Source: JAAXHF01 sp963665955 (GTDB lineage Bacteria; Desulfobacterota; Binatia; Bin18). Taken from it: a stretch of 64,000 nt of DNA. The position numbers and the translations under genes were made by a program. Of the stretch, positions 1 through 8,465 are shown piece by piece. The notes under the pieces were generated by a model, which saw only the letters and a list, made by a program, of their open reading frames with translations, did not search any database and had not been told where the DNA came from. Positions within the stretch are counted from its first letter, which is position 1. Each line of letters begins with the position of its first letter. The stretch covers positions 496,001 through 560,000 of the forward strand of contig OZ246887.1 of assembly GCA_965231765.1 (NCBI GenBank), given 5' to 3'.

Positions 1-1884
1 GAGATACATCGTATTGATCCGGCCCAATATCTCTTGCGCCTGCGGGGCGTTCACATCTCCGACCAGCACAATCTCCTGAGGACGGTTGAGGTAGAAATCA
101 AGTGCGCCCAACATGTGACTCAAGCCGAACGGATTCTGCTCCATGGCATCGTAGAAGAGGCGGAGGATCTGCTCGGCTTTGTCCATATAGTCTTGCTTCT
201 CGGTCAAATAAAAAAGACGCAGCAGTGCAAAGGCAGCCATCGAGTTACCAGATGGGATAGAACCATCAAAGGCAGATTTGGAACGGCTGATTAACTCCTC
301 GTGATCGTCACTGGTGAAGAAAAATCCGCCCTCTTGGGCATCCCAAAAACGGTCGAGTAAGACCTCGGCAAAGGAAACGGATTGCTCAAGATATTGCCGG
401 TCCGAGGTCGCTTCGTACAGGTCGAGTAATGCCGTGGCGAAGGACGCGTAATCGTCCAGGTAGGCGTTAAATTTGGCTTGTCCGTCTTTATAGCTGCGCA
501 GCAGGCGTCCATTCTCACACAGTTTGCTGAGAATAAATGCAGCATTGTGTTGGGCGATTTCCAGATAGCGCGGATTCCCCAAGACACGGTACGCTTCAGC
601 AAATCCCGATAGCATAAGGCCATTCCAGCTGGTCAAGATTTTCTCGTCTCGGCCAGGCTTGATACGGCCTTCGCGGATGTCGAAGAGCTTCTGTTTGGCA
701 GCTTGTATAATGCCGCTGATGTTGTCAATATCGCGCTGAAAGAGTCGGGCTAATTGCTCCATCTCAAGAGTGGGATGGAGGATCGTATGGCCTTCAAAAT
801 TGCCCACATCCGTCACATCGTAGTAGCGACAAAAGATCTCACCTACATCGTCGCCAAGTAGCTCCATGATCTGTTCGTGGTCCCAGACAAAAAATTTCCC
901 TTCAACGCCCTCAGAGTCGGCATCCTGGGTCGAGTAAAACCCACCCTCGGGGCTGATCATTTCGCGTTCAACATAAGCCAGAATTTCTTCGACCACGGTC
1001 CGGAAGAACGGATCTTGGGTGGCTTGGTAGGCTTCGAGATAGAGTTTGGTCAGCAGCGCATTGTCGTACAGCATCTTTTCAAAATGCGGCACGAGCCAGC
1101 GCTCATCGACCGAGTAGCGATGAAACCCACCACCAAGATGATCGTAGACTCCACCCGCAGCCATTTTGCGGAGGGTGTGGGTCGTCATCTGCAAATAGTG
1201 GGCATTTTGATCAGTGTGCGGTTGGCGCAGGAACAGGCTAAAGACAGATGAGTTCGGGAATTTCGGCGCGCTCCCCAATCCGCCGTGGGTCTGGTCAACA
1301 TTTTCAGCCAGGCGTGCTGCGGCGTTCCGGACAGTCTCAATTTGGAGCGGCCGGGTTGTCTCTTCACGGTGGGACATCTTCTCCAGATTATCCAGAATTT
1401 GCTGCGTCGCTGTGTTCACGTCTCCAGGTTTACTACGATATGCCTGGGCTATGCCTTGCAGCACACGCGGAAAGGCCGGCAGATTGTGACGATCGACTGG
1501 TGGAAAGTACGTGCCCCCATAAAACGGTTTGCCATCCGGGGTCAGAAACATGGTCATTGGCCAGCCGCCGTGGCCGGTCAACATTTGGACTGCGTGCATG
1601 TAGATTTCGTCAACGTCCGGCCGTTCCTCTCGATCGACTTTAATATTGACAAACAAGTTGTTCATCAGCCCAGCGATCTGTTCATCTTCAAACGACTCGT
1701 GCGCCATGACGTGGCACCAATGGCAGGCCGAATAGCCAACGCTGAGCAGAATCGGTTTGTTCTCAGCCTTGGCCTTGCTAAACGCCTCTTTCCCCCACGG
1801 ATACCAATCCACCGGATTGTGGGCGTGTTGCAATAAATACGGGCTCGTCTCCTGAGACAAACGATTGGTGAATTTATGATCCAT
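1..1884 (-). CDS. DUF255/YyaL-type thioredoxin-domain protein (partial, C-terminus off the window)
   Basis: Reading leftward from the ATG at 1884-1882 gives about 628 residues that run off the window edge without a stop, so the C-terminus is missing. The N-terminus is the classic spermatogenesis-associated-protein-20/YyaL family: SPYLLQHAHNPVDWYPW at about residues 14-30, then the thioredoxin-like redox motif SACHWCHVM with Cys54 and Cys57, then GGWPMTMFLTPDGKPF. The rest is the (alpha/alpha)6-barrel, glycosidase-like part of the family (for example KFPNSSVFSLF, GGGFHRYSVDERW, VPHFEKMLYDNA). The start is supported by AAAGGG about 10 bases upstream. The biochemical role of the family is not settled; a redox or protein-quality function is usually proposed. 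It is separated from the next minus-strand gene by a hairpin at 1936-1968. Confidence 0.93.
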   Translation of the reverse strand, partial: MDHKFTNRLSQETSPYLLQHAHNPVDWYPWGKEAFSKAKAENKPILLSVGYSACHWCHVMAHESFEDEQIAGLMNNLFVNIKVDREERPDVDEIYMHAVQMLTGHGGWPMTMFLTPDGKPFYGGTYFPPVDRHNLPAFPRVLQGIAQAYRSKPGDVNTATQQILDNLEKMSHREETTRPLQIETVRNAAARLAENVDQTHGGLGSAPKFPNSSVFSLFLRQPHTDQNAHYLQMTTHTLRKMAAGGVYDHLGGGFHRYSVDERWLVPHFEKMLYDNALLTKLYLEAYQATQDPFFRTVVEEILAYVEREMISPEGGFYSTQDADSEGVEGKFFVWDHEQIMELLGDDVGEIFCRYYDVTDVGNFEGHTILHPTLEMEQLARLFQRDIDNISGIIQAAKQKLFDIREGRIKPGRDEKILTSWNGLMLSGFAEAYRVLGNPRYLEIAQHNAAFILSKLCENGRLLRSYKDGQAKFNAYLDDYASFATALLDLYEATSDRQYLEQSVSFAEVLLDRFWDAQEGGFFFTSDDHEELISRSKSAFDGSIPSGNSMAAFALLRLFYLTEKQDYMDKAEQILRLFYDAMEQNPFGLSHMLGALDFYLNRPQEIVLVGDVNAPQAQEILGRINTMYL

Positions 1885-1935
1885 GCATCACGCCCTTTCA
1901 CTTGCGCCTTCCGGGTGTTTGTTCAAACACGGCCT

Positions 1936-1968
1936 TCAGTCTTTCAAACCATTGGACTAAAAGACTGA
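1936..1968 (-). terminator. Hairpin after the CoA-transferase gene
   Basis: Nine-base arms TCAGTCTTT (1936-1944) and AAAGACTGA (1960-1968) pair perfectly around a 15-base loop, 13 bases beyond the stop of the gene at 1982-3292. No T-run follows on the minus strand, so it is a plausible but not canonical intrinsic terminator. Confidence 0.45.
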
Positions 1969-1981
1969 GGAACTGAAAGCT

Positions 1982-3292
1982 CTACAAGAAATAGATCCGC
2001 TTCGCCTCCTTGCGGAGTTCTTCTTTAAACTCCGGATGACAGATCTCCACAAGAGCGGCCGCGCGTTGTTTGAGGGTTTTGCCTCGCAGTTCGGCTATCC
2101 CATACTCGGTTACAACATAATCGACAAAGGCCCGCTGGGCGGTAACGACACTGCCTGGCTCCAGCGTGGGAACAATGCGGGAGATACGACGGCCGTGTAC
2201 AATCGAAGAGGCTGGCGTAACGATCACCGACTTGCCAGGATTAGAGAATGCAGCCGTAATCGTGAACGTCGTCTGGCCGCCTGTTCCAGTGTACATAAAC
2301 GGCCCAAAAGACTCAGAGCAGGCCTGCCCGCCGAGGTCTACGGCTAGGGCGTTGTTGACCGCAACATAATTCTTCTGGTTGACCAGCAACCGCAGATCGT
2401 CGGTATACGTGAAATCGTAGAATTCAAAATTGGGATTGCCATCAATCATTGGCAGCTCATCCGGAAATAAGCCAATACCTGCGCTGGCCACAACTTTCCC
2501 CGGATTGACGGTTTTGTATTTGCCGGTAATGACACCTTCTTTGACTAAACGCGCAATGCCACCAGGGATGACCTCAGTATGAATGCCCAGATCGTTTTTG
2601 TCACCGAGATACATCGCAATCGGTGACGACACACTACCCAGACCAATTTGCAGGGTATCACCATCGTGTACCAATTCATTGGCAACCAGGGTACAAATAA
2701 TTTCCGTCGCGGTGACTTCTTCTTCATTGCGCTGGGTTGCCGGCAGCTGGGCAGCGGGTTGATTGGGTTCGACAAAATAGTCGATCTCGGACACATGGAT
2801 ATAATTTTCCCCACCAGTCCGAATGAAGTCTTCATGGACTTCAGCCACCACAGTCCGCGCCGCGCTGGCCATTGTTTTTGACATGAACAGGCCATGCCCA
2901 AAACTACAATAGCCATGCTTATCGGGAGCAGACACCGGAGTCATATACACGTCGCACACAATACCTGGAGGCAGCTCGCCACGTCGAAAGTACATGACCG
3001 GAATAAAGTCCATCCGCCCTTCGTTCATGAGCGGACGCGTGGTTGTGCCAAGATAGGTGGCTTCGATACTAAACGCCTCGTCTGCACCAGGCTGGTCCCA
3101 ATTAAACATGGGCCCTATCGTGCCGACTTTGACATCCCGCATCTCTTCCCTGCGGTCCATCAGCGCTTGGCTGAGGGTCAGCGGCGTGGCGTGCAACCAG
3201 TTGAATTGCACCGAGTCTCCATTGCGGACGCCTCTCTTGATTGCCTCTTGGGGAGAGACAAGTTTATCACCACAGTGTTCACGCCAGTCCAT
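1982..3292 (-). CDS. Acetyl-CoA hydrolase / 4-hydroxybutyrate-type CoA-transferase
   Basis: A 436-residue protein of normal length for the Cat1/4-hydroxybutyrate CoA-transferase family, which moves CoA between acetate and another short acyl group through a glutamyl-CoA intermediate. The family's glycine-rich signature is visible in LQIGLGSVSSPIAMYLG (around residues 215-231), followed by LGIHTEV, whose Glu is the expected acyl-accepting residue, and by AFSNPGKSVIVTPASS and GIAELRGKTLKQRA near the C-terminus. The start has a strong AAGGAGGGG 6 bases upstream. It stands alone on the minus strand, diverging from the selenoprotein gene at 3465. The acyl-CoA substrate cannot be read from sequence; the neighbourhood is rich in acyl-CoA enzymes, which fits a role in organic-acid turnover. 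Confidence 0.9.
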   Translation of the reverse strand: MDWREHCGDKLVSPQEAIKRGVRNGDSVQFNWLHATPLTLSQALMDRREEMRDVKVGTIGPMFNWDQPGADEAFSIEATYLGTTTRPLMNEGRMDFIPVMYFRRGELPPGIVCDVYMTPVSAPDKHGYCSFGHGLFMSKTMASAARTVVAEVHEDFIRTGGENYIHVSEIDYFVEPNQPAAQLPATQRNEEEVTATEIICTLVANELVHDGDTLQIGLGSVSSPIAMYLGDKNDLGIHTEVIPGGIARLVKEGVITGKYKTVNPGKVVASAGIGLFPDELPMIDGNPNFEFYDFTYTDDLRLLVNQKNYVAVNNALAVDLGGQACSESFGPFMYTGTGGQTTFTITAAFSNPGKSVIVTPASSIVHGRRISRIVPTLEPGSVVTAQRAFVDYVVTEYGIAELRGKTLKQRAAALVEICHPEFKEELRKEAKRIYFL

Positions 3293-3464
3293 ATGTCCCC
3301 TCCTTCCGGATCATTCCGGATACGGTAAAATGCGATAAGATACTCGCCGGAGCATAAACCACGAGGCGCCAGAAAGCAAAGCCAGGCAGCGGGTTTTCGT
3401 TGAGTCTCAAGAGGCAGTGTGCTAGTGGGGGGAGGAAGATTGTGACGACCGAAAGGAGACACCT

Positions 3465-3701
3465 ATGGACATTCGGATTGAGTATTGCGCCGCTTGAGGC
3501 TACGAGCCTGAAGCCGTCAGTCTGACGGAACAATTGCTGACCGATTACAAACAGCGCCTGAGCGGATTGACCCTAGTGCCATGTGATGACGGGCGCTTTG
3601 AGGTCATTGTTGATGGCCAGAAGATTTATTCGAAGTTAGAGACGCATCGGTTTCCGGAATATGCAGATGTGAGAGCCGCGCTGGAGAAGCAGGCAGCGTG
3701 A
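3465..3701 (+). CDS. selW-like: SelW/Rdx-family selenoprotein with in-frame TGA (Sec) codon
   Basis: The reading frame from ATG 3465 gives 78 codons if the TGA at 3495-3497 is read as selenocysteine (codon 11). The result is a full-length SelW-like thioredoxin-fold protein: MDIRIEYCAAU makes the CxxU redox motif (Cys8, Sec11) after beta-strand 1, directly followed by GYEPEA, and the later block FEVIVDGQKIYSK (about residues 46-58) matches the family's second signature. A perfect AAAGGAG stands 7 bases upstream of the ATG, so translation is clearly meant to begin here; without recoding it would give a pointless decapeptide. The hairpin at 3514-3528 is a fitting bacterial SECIS. Rdx proteins bind thiols or glutathione and are thought to act in redox control. 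No selA/B/C/D gene is in the window, so the host's ability to make Sec is inferred. Confidence 0.9.
3498..3528 (+). promoter_or_regulatory. Candidate bacterial SECIS element after the Sec codon
   Basis: Immediately after the TGA there is a small hairpin GGCT-ACG-AGCC (3498-3508). It is followed by a stronger one with arms CCGTC (3514-3518) and GACGG (3524-3528) and apical loop AGTCT. The loop begins 21 bases after the TGA and has G as its second base. Spacing and loop G are as expected for a SelB-binding bacterial SECIS. Confidence 0.7.
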
Positions 3702-3723
3702 AGCGCAACGCGTGAAGCGCAAC
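3696..3723 (+). repeat. 14-bp tandem duplication at the selW-like stop codon
   Basis: GCGTGAAGCGCAAC occurs at 3696-3709 and again at 3710-3723, with a partial third unit GCGTGAAACG from 3724. The first unit contains the TGA stop. It looks like slipped-strand duplication. Confidence 0.8.
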
Positions 3724-3725
3724 GC

Positions 3726-3780
3726 GTGAAACGTAAAACGTCAGAAGACGAGAGCCGGCCCATTACGTTTTACGTTTCAC
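3726..3780. terminator. Long inverted repeat between convergent genes
   Basis: GTGAAACGTAAAACGT (3726-3741) and its exact reverse complement (3765-3780) form 16-bp arms with a 23-base loop. It lies between the convergent selenoprotein and bicupin genes and probably serves as a bidirectional terminator. Confidence 0.6.
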
Positions 3781-3786
3781 ACCTCT

Positions 3787-4464
3787 TCACAGCATATCCG
3801 CATGCCCCCACAAGATGTTCAGCGAAGTCGCGCCGTTCTTGGTCGTCACGGTATGTGTACAGCCGTTCGGCCGATAACTCATGTTGCCAGTTGCGACTTC
3901 TCCAGCCTCATCTGCGTTCGACCCTTCAATCAGAAAAATCAGCTCGTCGCCAATATGGCGGTGCAGCGGGAGCACCGCACCTGGCTCAAAACGAGCCAGG
4001 CTGGCACGTCGTTCGGCATTCGGGTCCTGCCAAACATTCTTCAGCTGTACGCCAGGCCGGGCTTCAGTCCACGCTAACTCACTGAGCGTAAAGACTTGCG
4101 ACGGCGGGGCATCACCGCGTGTCTCTGTCGGCGCGATCCCTCCGGTGATAACCGCAACGACCGTCGCTCCCTTGGGACTCGAAACAGTATGGACACACCC
4201 ATCTGGCCGGTAGCCAACATTGCCAGCTGTGACCGTGCCAAATTCGTCCCCCAGCGTGCCCTCAAGGACAAAGATTAACTCATCGCCATCGTGGCGGTGC
4301 ATGGGGAGCGCGGCTCCGGGCTCGATACGGGTCATGATCGCTCGGCGTTTGGTCGCCTCATCACTCCACAGATTCTTGGCCCGAATCCCTGGACGCAACT
4401 CCTCCCATTCCATGTCGCCAATCTTGATCACACGTGAAAGTGGACTGTCGTGTGGTGTTGTCAT
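3787..4464 (-). CDS. Bicupin (two tandem cupin_2 / ChrR-like domains)
   Basis: The 225-residue protein is an internal duplication. Each half has the cupin motif 1 HRHxGDELIFxxEG (MHRHDGDELIFVLEG at about 56-70; LHRHIGDELIFLIEG at about 164-178), with the His-His-Glu metal ligands, and a second motif YRPDGCVHTV / YRPNGCTHTV with the fourth His. The two halves also share EWEELRPGIRAKNLW / AWTEARPGVQLKNVW. The repeat resembles the C-terminal cupin of the ChrR anti-sigma family but has no sigma-binding zinc domain, so it is more likely a small metal-dependent enzyme or sensor. The substrate is unknown. GTP and SAM sites are absent. It is convergent with the selenoprotein gene. Confidence 0.85.
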   Translation of the reverse strand: MTTPHDSPLSRVIKIGDMEWEELRPGIRAKNLWSDEATKRRAIMTRIEPGAALPMHRHDGDELIFVLEGTLGDEFGTVTAGNVGYRPDGCVHTVSSPKGATVVAVITGGIAPTETRGDAPPSQVFTLSELAWTEARPGVQLKNVWQDPNAERRASLARFEPGAVLPLHRHIGDELIFLIEGSNADEAGEVATGNMSYRPNGCTHTVTTKNGATSLNILWGHADML

Positions 4465-4781
4465 AGTGTCCCTCCCTCTGTCTGGTAGATCTCAGTGGCT
4501 AGCTTAAGCATAGGACGGTCTGAGAAGGCAAGAGCAGCCCTGGGACTTGCCTTGCGTACTCAGCTCGTCCACAACGAGAACATGCTCAAAACATGGCATA
4601 TGAAGTTCCTGGAGACATTGTCCTCAGTCAGGGGCCTGATGTGCAGAAAATGTTGGAGACGCTGCATAGCGACAGCGCAGACGGCGAGTGCACCAGAACG
4701 GGTCTTGCCTTCTGCGGTCGGCATGTCCAAAGTATTGTTCGCGTGTTCATGAGTTCATGTTTCAAGATTTGGAGGTTTGCC
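4465..4781. other. Divergent intergenic region with no gene seen
   Basis: These 317 bases separate the start codons of the bicupin (minus) and DUF3617 (plus) genes. Both promoters must lie here. Open frames exist but have no ribosome site, no family resemblance and compete with each other; I see no RNA gene. Confidence 0.5.
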
Positions 4782-5201
4782 ATGCCGTATCATGTACTCT
4801 TCTCAGCCCTCGTTATGGGCTGTGTTCTCTCCATGATTTCAGCCACATCTGAAGCTTTCTCCATCACGCCTGGCAAATGGCAGTTTGACTACCGCAGCCA
4901 CTCGTCTTTTAGCCAACAACCGCAAGAAAAAACGGAGACACCGTGTGTCAAGGAGACAGACTGGGACCCGGCCAAATCGATATCTGACAGCGGGAATTGT
5001 CAGATCAGTGATATCAAGCACGACAGCACTTCATTCAAAGGAGAGGTGAGCTGCTCCCGAGGCGAGGGGGTACCGCCTATGACCGGTAGTATGGAGTACA
5101 CCTCAACAGGCTCGACGATGACAGGACGGACGGTTTTTAAGGGTGAGGGGTACTCAATGGAGATGCATACAACGGGCAAACATCTTGGTGAGTGTGAGTA
5201 A
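4782..5201 (+). CDS. Exported DUF3617-like protein
   Basis: A 139-residue protein starting at ATG 4782, chosen because GGAGG lies 6 bases upstream and the N-terminus then forms a clean signal peptide (LFSALVMGCVLSMISATSEA, cleavage near residue 24). The longer frame from 4593 has no ribosome site. The mature part begins FSITPGKWQFDYR and has the DUF3617 pattern: an N-terminal 'pGkW' strand, paired cysteines (ETPCVKETDW, SGNCQISDIK, VSCSRGEG, LGECE) and a strand-rich C-terminus ending in a Cys. Function of the family is unknown; it is periplasmic or surface exposed. It converges with an LLM gene. Confidence 0.78.
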   Translation: MPYHVLFSALVMGCVLSMISATSEAFSITPGKWQFDYRSHSSFSQQPQEKTETPCVKETDWDPAKSISDSGNCQISDIKHDSTSFKGEVSCSRGEGVPPMTGSMEYTSTGSTMTGRTVFKGEGYSMEMHTTGKHLGECE

Positions 5202-5274
5202 TCCAGCCCCCTCCCCGCCCTCGCCGCGTTAGTCAACCGGAGACCCTGGCGCACGAATCTCCACAGCCCCGCAC

Positions 5275-6156
5275 TCAGATAGTGCGTGCAGGTTCCATGA
5301 CTTCCTGTTTGAAACGCCGCATTTGCTCAATGTAGACATTGACATCCGGGTTACCTATGGGCGCGAGTAAGATCGAAGCACCGTGCTGCCGATAAGTCCG
5401 AATACCCTCCAGGTTAAAAAAGGATCGATTGGCTGGAAACGCACAGATTGTCAGCTCGGCAAAGTCTCGGCTGTGCGCAGTACACAGCTGCTGCAACTCG
5501 GCAGATTTGGTCGCAAAATCCTCAGGAGAAATAAATGCCGGAAACCAGCCATCTCCGTATTCGACCACACGTTTGAGGGCCGGACGGCTTTCGCCACCGA
5601 ACCAGATTGGTGGATACGGTTTTTGGACGGGTTTGGGTGCAAAGCCAACTTCCACTAATTGGCCGTGCATGTCGGTCACCTGAGGTCGATCTTGGGTCCA
5701 CAAGGCTTTCATCTCATCAAGAGCGGCACGGGTTGAACGGGCGCGTTCTTTGAAGGACACACCTAAGAGTTCCATCTCTTCAACAAACCAGCCTACTCCA
5801 GCCCCAAAAATGAAGCGCCCGCCACTGACAATGTCCAGGGTTGTGATCGCCTTGGCAGTCAGGACAGGAGGACGGTAGGGAATCACCGCCACACTCGTCC
5901 CCAAACGGATTGTGGTTGTCTGGGCAGCAATCGAGGCTAACAAGACAAAAGGGTCATAAAACGTGTCATCTGGCGTGAACGACGGCTGGCCATCGGCCGA
6001 GTATGGATAGGACGACGTGTGGTGGGTTGGAATTATGACATGATCATTTATCCAGACTGACTGATAGCCAAGCTCTTCAGCAGCCTGGGCAGCTTGGACC
6101 AAATCAGCAAAGACGGCCTGCCGACCTAAGCCAATTAAATGCACGCCAAATTCCAT
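5275..6156 (-). CDS. LLM-class (TIM-barrel) flavin oxidoreductase, F420/FMN type
   Basis: The 293-residue protein starts at 6156, where AAAGGAG lies about 7 bases upstream; the open frame continues upstream without support and overlaps the divergent gene. It has bacterial-luciferase-like hallmarks: MEFGVHLIG at the first strand, AEELGYQSVWINDHV at about 28-42, TIRLGTSVAVIPYRPPVL, LDIVSGGRFIFGAGVGW, and FAPKPVQKPYPPIWFGG. This layout is typical of the F420-dependent subgroup but flavin choice (F420 or FMN) cannot be proved by eye. Such enzymes oxidise or reduce hydrophobic or aromatic molecules. It shares a 110-bp divergent promoter region with the LLM gene at 6267, and the pair may be co-regulated. 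Confidence 0.9.
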   Translation of the reverse strand: MEFGVHLIGLGRQAVFADLVQAAQAAEELGYQSVWINDHVIIPTHHTSSYPYSADGQPSFTPDDTFYDPFVLLASIAAQTTTIRLGTSVAVIPYRPPVLTAKAITTLDIVSGGRFIFGAGVGWFVEEMELLGVSFKERARSTRAALDEMKALWTQDRPQVTDMHGQLVEVGFAPKPVQKPYPPIWFGGESRPALKRVVEYGDGWFPAFISPEDFATKSAELQQLCTAHSRDFAELTICAFPANRSFFNLEGIRTYRQHGASILLAPIGNPDVNVYIEQMRRFKQEVMEPARTI

Positions 6157-6266
6157 AACTTGGCTCCTTTCCAGCCCTGATCTTTTTTGCCTACCTCTTG
6201 ACCGGATCGCAGATCGAGTGGTACGGGAGCGGACGATAGCACTGAGATGAAAGGAAGGCAAACCAC
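6157..6266. promoter_or_regulatory. Divergent promoter region between two LLM oxidoreductases
   Basis: The 110 bases contain the ribosome-binding sites for both divergent LLM genes (minus: AAAGGAG; plus: AAAGGAAGG). Promoters for both must lie here. I could not fix -35/-10 boxes with confidence. Confidence 0.4.
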
Positions 6267-7295
6267 ATGGACATTGGCCTGTACGCAACCACTCATGGCT
6301 TAGGCTATCGGGACAATACCAACTTTCTGGCCCGTTCCTTACCGGCCGAGCATATGCAGCCGGTGGAAACTGCTCAGCTGGCTGATCGGCTGGGGTACCA
6401 CTCCATGTGGTTTCCCGACCACGTCTGCATGCCGCTGGAATCGGCCAGTGCACATGTCGCTAATGCATCGGGCACACGCGCCTACGAATCCAGACATACG
6501 ATGCTTGACGCTGCCGTAACGATGGGTGCGGTCGCCCTGATGACCAATCAGCTCAAGCTCGGCACTAGTGTCCTGATTGCGCCGTATCGAAACCCCCTCA
6601 GTGATGCGCGTCAGTTTGCGACCATCGATCATTTGTCACAGGGACGCCTCCTGTTTGGGATTGGTGCCGGCTGGATGCAGGAAGAGTTTGCGGCCATGGG
6701 CATTGCGTATGCCAACCGAGCAGCTCAGACGGAGGAATGCATTGAGGTCTATAAACGGGCCTGGACACACGAGGAAGTCAGCTTTGATGGCAAATTTTAC
6801 AACTTTTCAGCCTTGTCGATGGATCCCAAACCTGCCCAGCACCCACGACCACCTATTATTTACGGCGGAGTGACGCTTGCCGGTGCACGCCGCGCCGCTC
6901 GGATATGTGATGGGTTTTACCCCATTTTTTTGGATACTTATGCTGAGCCGTCACGCTATGCCACACACCAAGACCTCATTCGGAAGGAACTCGATACACA
7001 GGGCCGTGACCCAGCTGAGTTCTCCATGATTGGGGTCACCTCGGCGCGGCTGACAAGCGCCGATAATCCACACACCCACGCCAACCCACGCCGCATTTGT
7101 ACCGGGACGCCAGAGCAAGTGCTGAGCGACCTCGCCCGTTTTGCCAATGCCGGCTATGCGTTAATGGTTTGCTTTTTTGACTGCCCATCCGGCCAGCGGC
7201 GAGAGCTGACTGATCAGATCCAGCAATTTGCTGAGGACGTTCTTCCGCATGCCAGAAGTCTGACGGCGCAAGGCGGCTGGAATCCGACTCCCTAA
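6267..7295 (+). CDS. LLM-class flavin oxidoreductase
   Basis: A 342-residue TIM-barrel flavoprotein. Visible blocks: MDIGLYATTHG at strand 1, ADRLGYHSMWFPDHVCMP (about 47-64), LKLGTSVLIAPYRNPLSDARQFATIDHLSQGR split across strands 3-4, FGIGAGWMQEEFAAMG, MDPKPAQHPRPPIIYGG. The start follows AAAGGAAGG. It is followed after 42 bases by a second LLM gene in the same direction and is likely cotranscribed with it. Its N-terminal TTHG and long insertion around residues 66-75 distinguish it from the two neighbouring paralogues, so the three are not recent duplicates. Substrate unknown. Confidence 0.9.
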   Translation: MDIGLYATTHGLGYRDNTNFLARSLPAEHMQPVETAQLADRLGYHSMWFPDHVCMPLESASAHVANASGTRAYESRHTMLDAAVTMGAVALMTNQLKLGTSVLIAPYRNPLSDARQFATIDHLSQGRLLFGIGAGWMQEEFAAMGIAYANRAAQTEECIEVYKRAWTHEEVSFDGKFYNFSALSMDPKPAQHPRPPIIYGGVTLAGARRAARICDGFYPIFLDTYAEPSRYATHQDLIRKELDTQGRDPAEFSMIGVTSARLTSADNPHTHANPRRICTGTPEQVLSDLARFANAGYALMVCFFDCPSGQRRELTDQIQQFAEDVLPHARSLTAQGGWNPTP

Positions 7296-7337
7296 GCACG
7301 CGGGCACATGCAGTCGAGATAAGTCAAGGAGTACACA

Positions 7338-8366
7338 ATGAGCGATGTCGCATTTGGAGTTTTTGATCATCTGGAACGCTTGGATCAATCCCTAGGACAA
7401 TTTTATGCCGATAGAATCGACCTGATCAAAATGGCCGATACGGCTGGTTTCTACGCCTATCACCCGGCTGAGCATCATGCCACTCCGCTCGGCATGGCCC
7501 CGTCACCAAATGTTTTTCTGGCCGCGGCGGCGCAACACACCCAGCGCATCCGTCTTGCCCCCTTGCTGTATTTGCTGCCGCTGTATAATCCGCTACGCCT
7601 GATTGAAGAGATCTGCATGCTCGACCACCTCAGCAATGGGCGCCTTGAGGTGGGAGTCGGGCGCGGGGTCTCGCCGTATGAACTGGCCTATTTCGAAGTC
7701 CCCTTTCTGGAATCCCAAGCCATGTTCACGGAAGCCCTGGATGTCCTGGTCGCGGGTTTACGTGGCGAGCGTCTGTCGCATAGCGGCAAGTACTATCAGT
7801 GCACCGATATGCCGCTCGAATTACACCCTCAGCAGACTCCTAACCCACCCTTCTGGCATGGCGTCACCAGCCCGCGTAGCCTTGAGTTTGCCGCCACCCG
7901 AGGCATGCATATGGTAGGCGGTGGGCCGATTGCAGGCTTGAAAGAAGTCACGGCCACCTATCGGGCACTGTGGGCGCAGCATCGGGACAGTCCAGGCAAT
8001 CTCAATCCGCATATTGAGCAGACTAAAATTGGCGCTCTGCGCCATATATTTGTTGCGGAAACTGATCAAGAAGCCGAGGCTATTGCGCGGCCGGCATACC
8101 GGAAGTTTTATGAGAATATCATGAAACTGTGGATCGATTTCGGGACGACACATGTCTTTTTTACCCCCGACCTGGATATTGCCCGCAAAGGCGATGTAGC
8201 TATTGTTGGTTCGCCAAGTTCAGTCCAAGATCAAATCGCCCGGCTGCTGGAAGAAGGCGGCTGTAATTATCCGGTCCTGGCCTTTGCCTGGGGTGATTTG
8301 AGCGCTGCCCAGGCCCAGAAATCACTGGATCTGTTTGCCTCAAAAGTGATGCCGGCGTTTGGGTGA
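7338..8366 (+). CDS. LLM-class flavin oxidoreductase (second in pair)
   Basis: A 342-residue member of the luciferase-like superfamily of the alkanal-monooxygenase-like branch: FGVFDHLER at the N-terminus, FYAYHPAEHHATPLG (about 38-52, with the EHH motif typical of this branch), RIRLAPLLYLLPLYNPLRLIEE, LDHLSNGRLEVGVGRG and YELAYFEV. AAGGAG lies 7 bases before the ATG. The 42-base gap behind the preceding LLM gene suggests one transcript. The EHH branch usually works with FMN and a separate reductase. The role here is probably oxidation of a hydrophobic substrate. Confidence 0.9.
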   Translation: MSDVAFGVFDHLERLDQSLGQFYADRIDLIKMADTAGFYAYHPAEHHATPLGMAPSPNVFLAAAAQHTQRIRLAPLLYLLPLYNPLRLIEEICMLDHLSNGRLEVGVGRGVSPYELAYFEVPFLESQAMFTEALDVLVAGLRGERLSHSGKYYQCTDMPLELHPQQTPNPPFWHGVTSPRSLEFAATRGMHMVGGGPIAGLKEVTATYRALWAQHRDSPGNLNPHIEQTKIGALRHIFVAETDQEAEAIARPAYRKFYENIMKLWIDFGTTHVFFTPDLDIARKGDVAIVGSPSSVQDQIARLLEEGGCNYPVLAFAWGDLSAAQAQKSLDLFASKVMPAFG

Positions 8367-8392
8367 AGAAAACGTCTCCAGGGGCGTCGAAG

Positions 8393-8429
8393 ATTGTCAG
8401 CCCAGGATTGTTAGCCCAGGATTGTCAGC
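8393..8429 (+). repeat. 14-bp tandem repeat, 2.6 copies
   Basis: ATTGTCAGCCCAGG (8393-8406), ATTGTTAGCCCAGG (8407-8420, one mismatch) and a partial ATTGTCAGC (8421-8429) lie 37 bases before the DUF3011 start. They may be slippage products or a cluster of regulatory sites. Confidence 0.7.
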
Positions 8430-8465
8430 GACTAGGCAATACCGTACAAGAGGAGGAAGTTGGCT

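Noticed and set aside
3467..3701. The selW-like frame as a mere ten-residue leader peptide ending at TGA 3495
   Set aside because: The codons after TGA form a coherent family match in the same frame and a SECIS-like stem follows, so recoding explains the sequence better.
6157..6453. N-terminal extension of the LLM gene at 5275
   Set aside because: It overlaps the divergent LLM gene by about 190 bases, lacks a ribosome site and does not resemble the family.
8393..8429. Possible CRISPR-like repeats
   Set aside because: Units are contiguous 14-mers without spacers; a tandem repeat only. No CRISPR array was found elsewhere.
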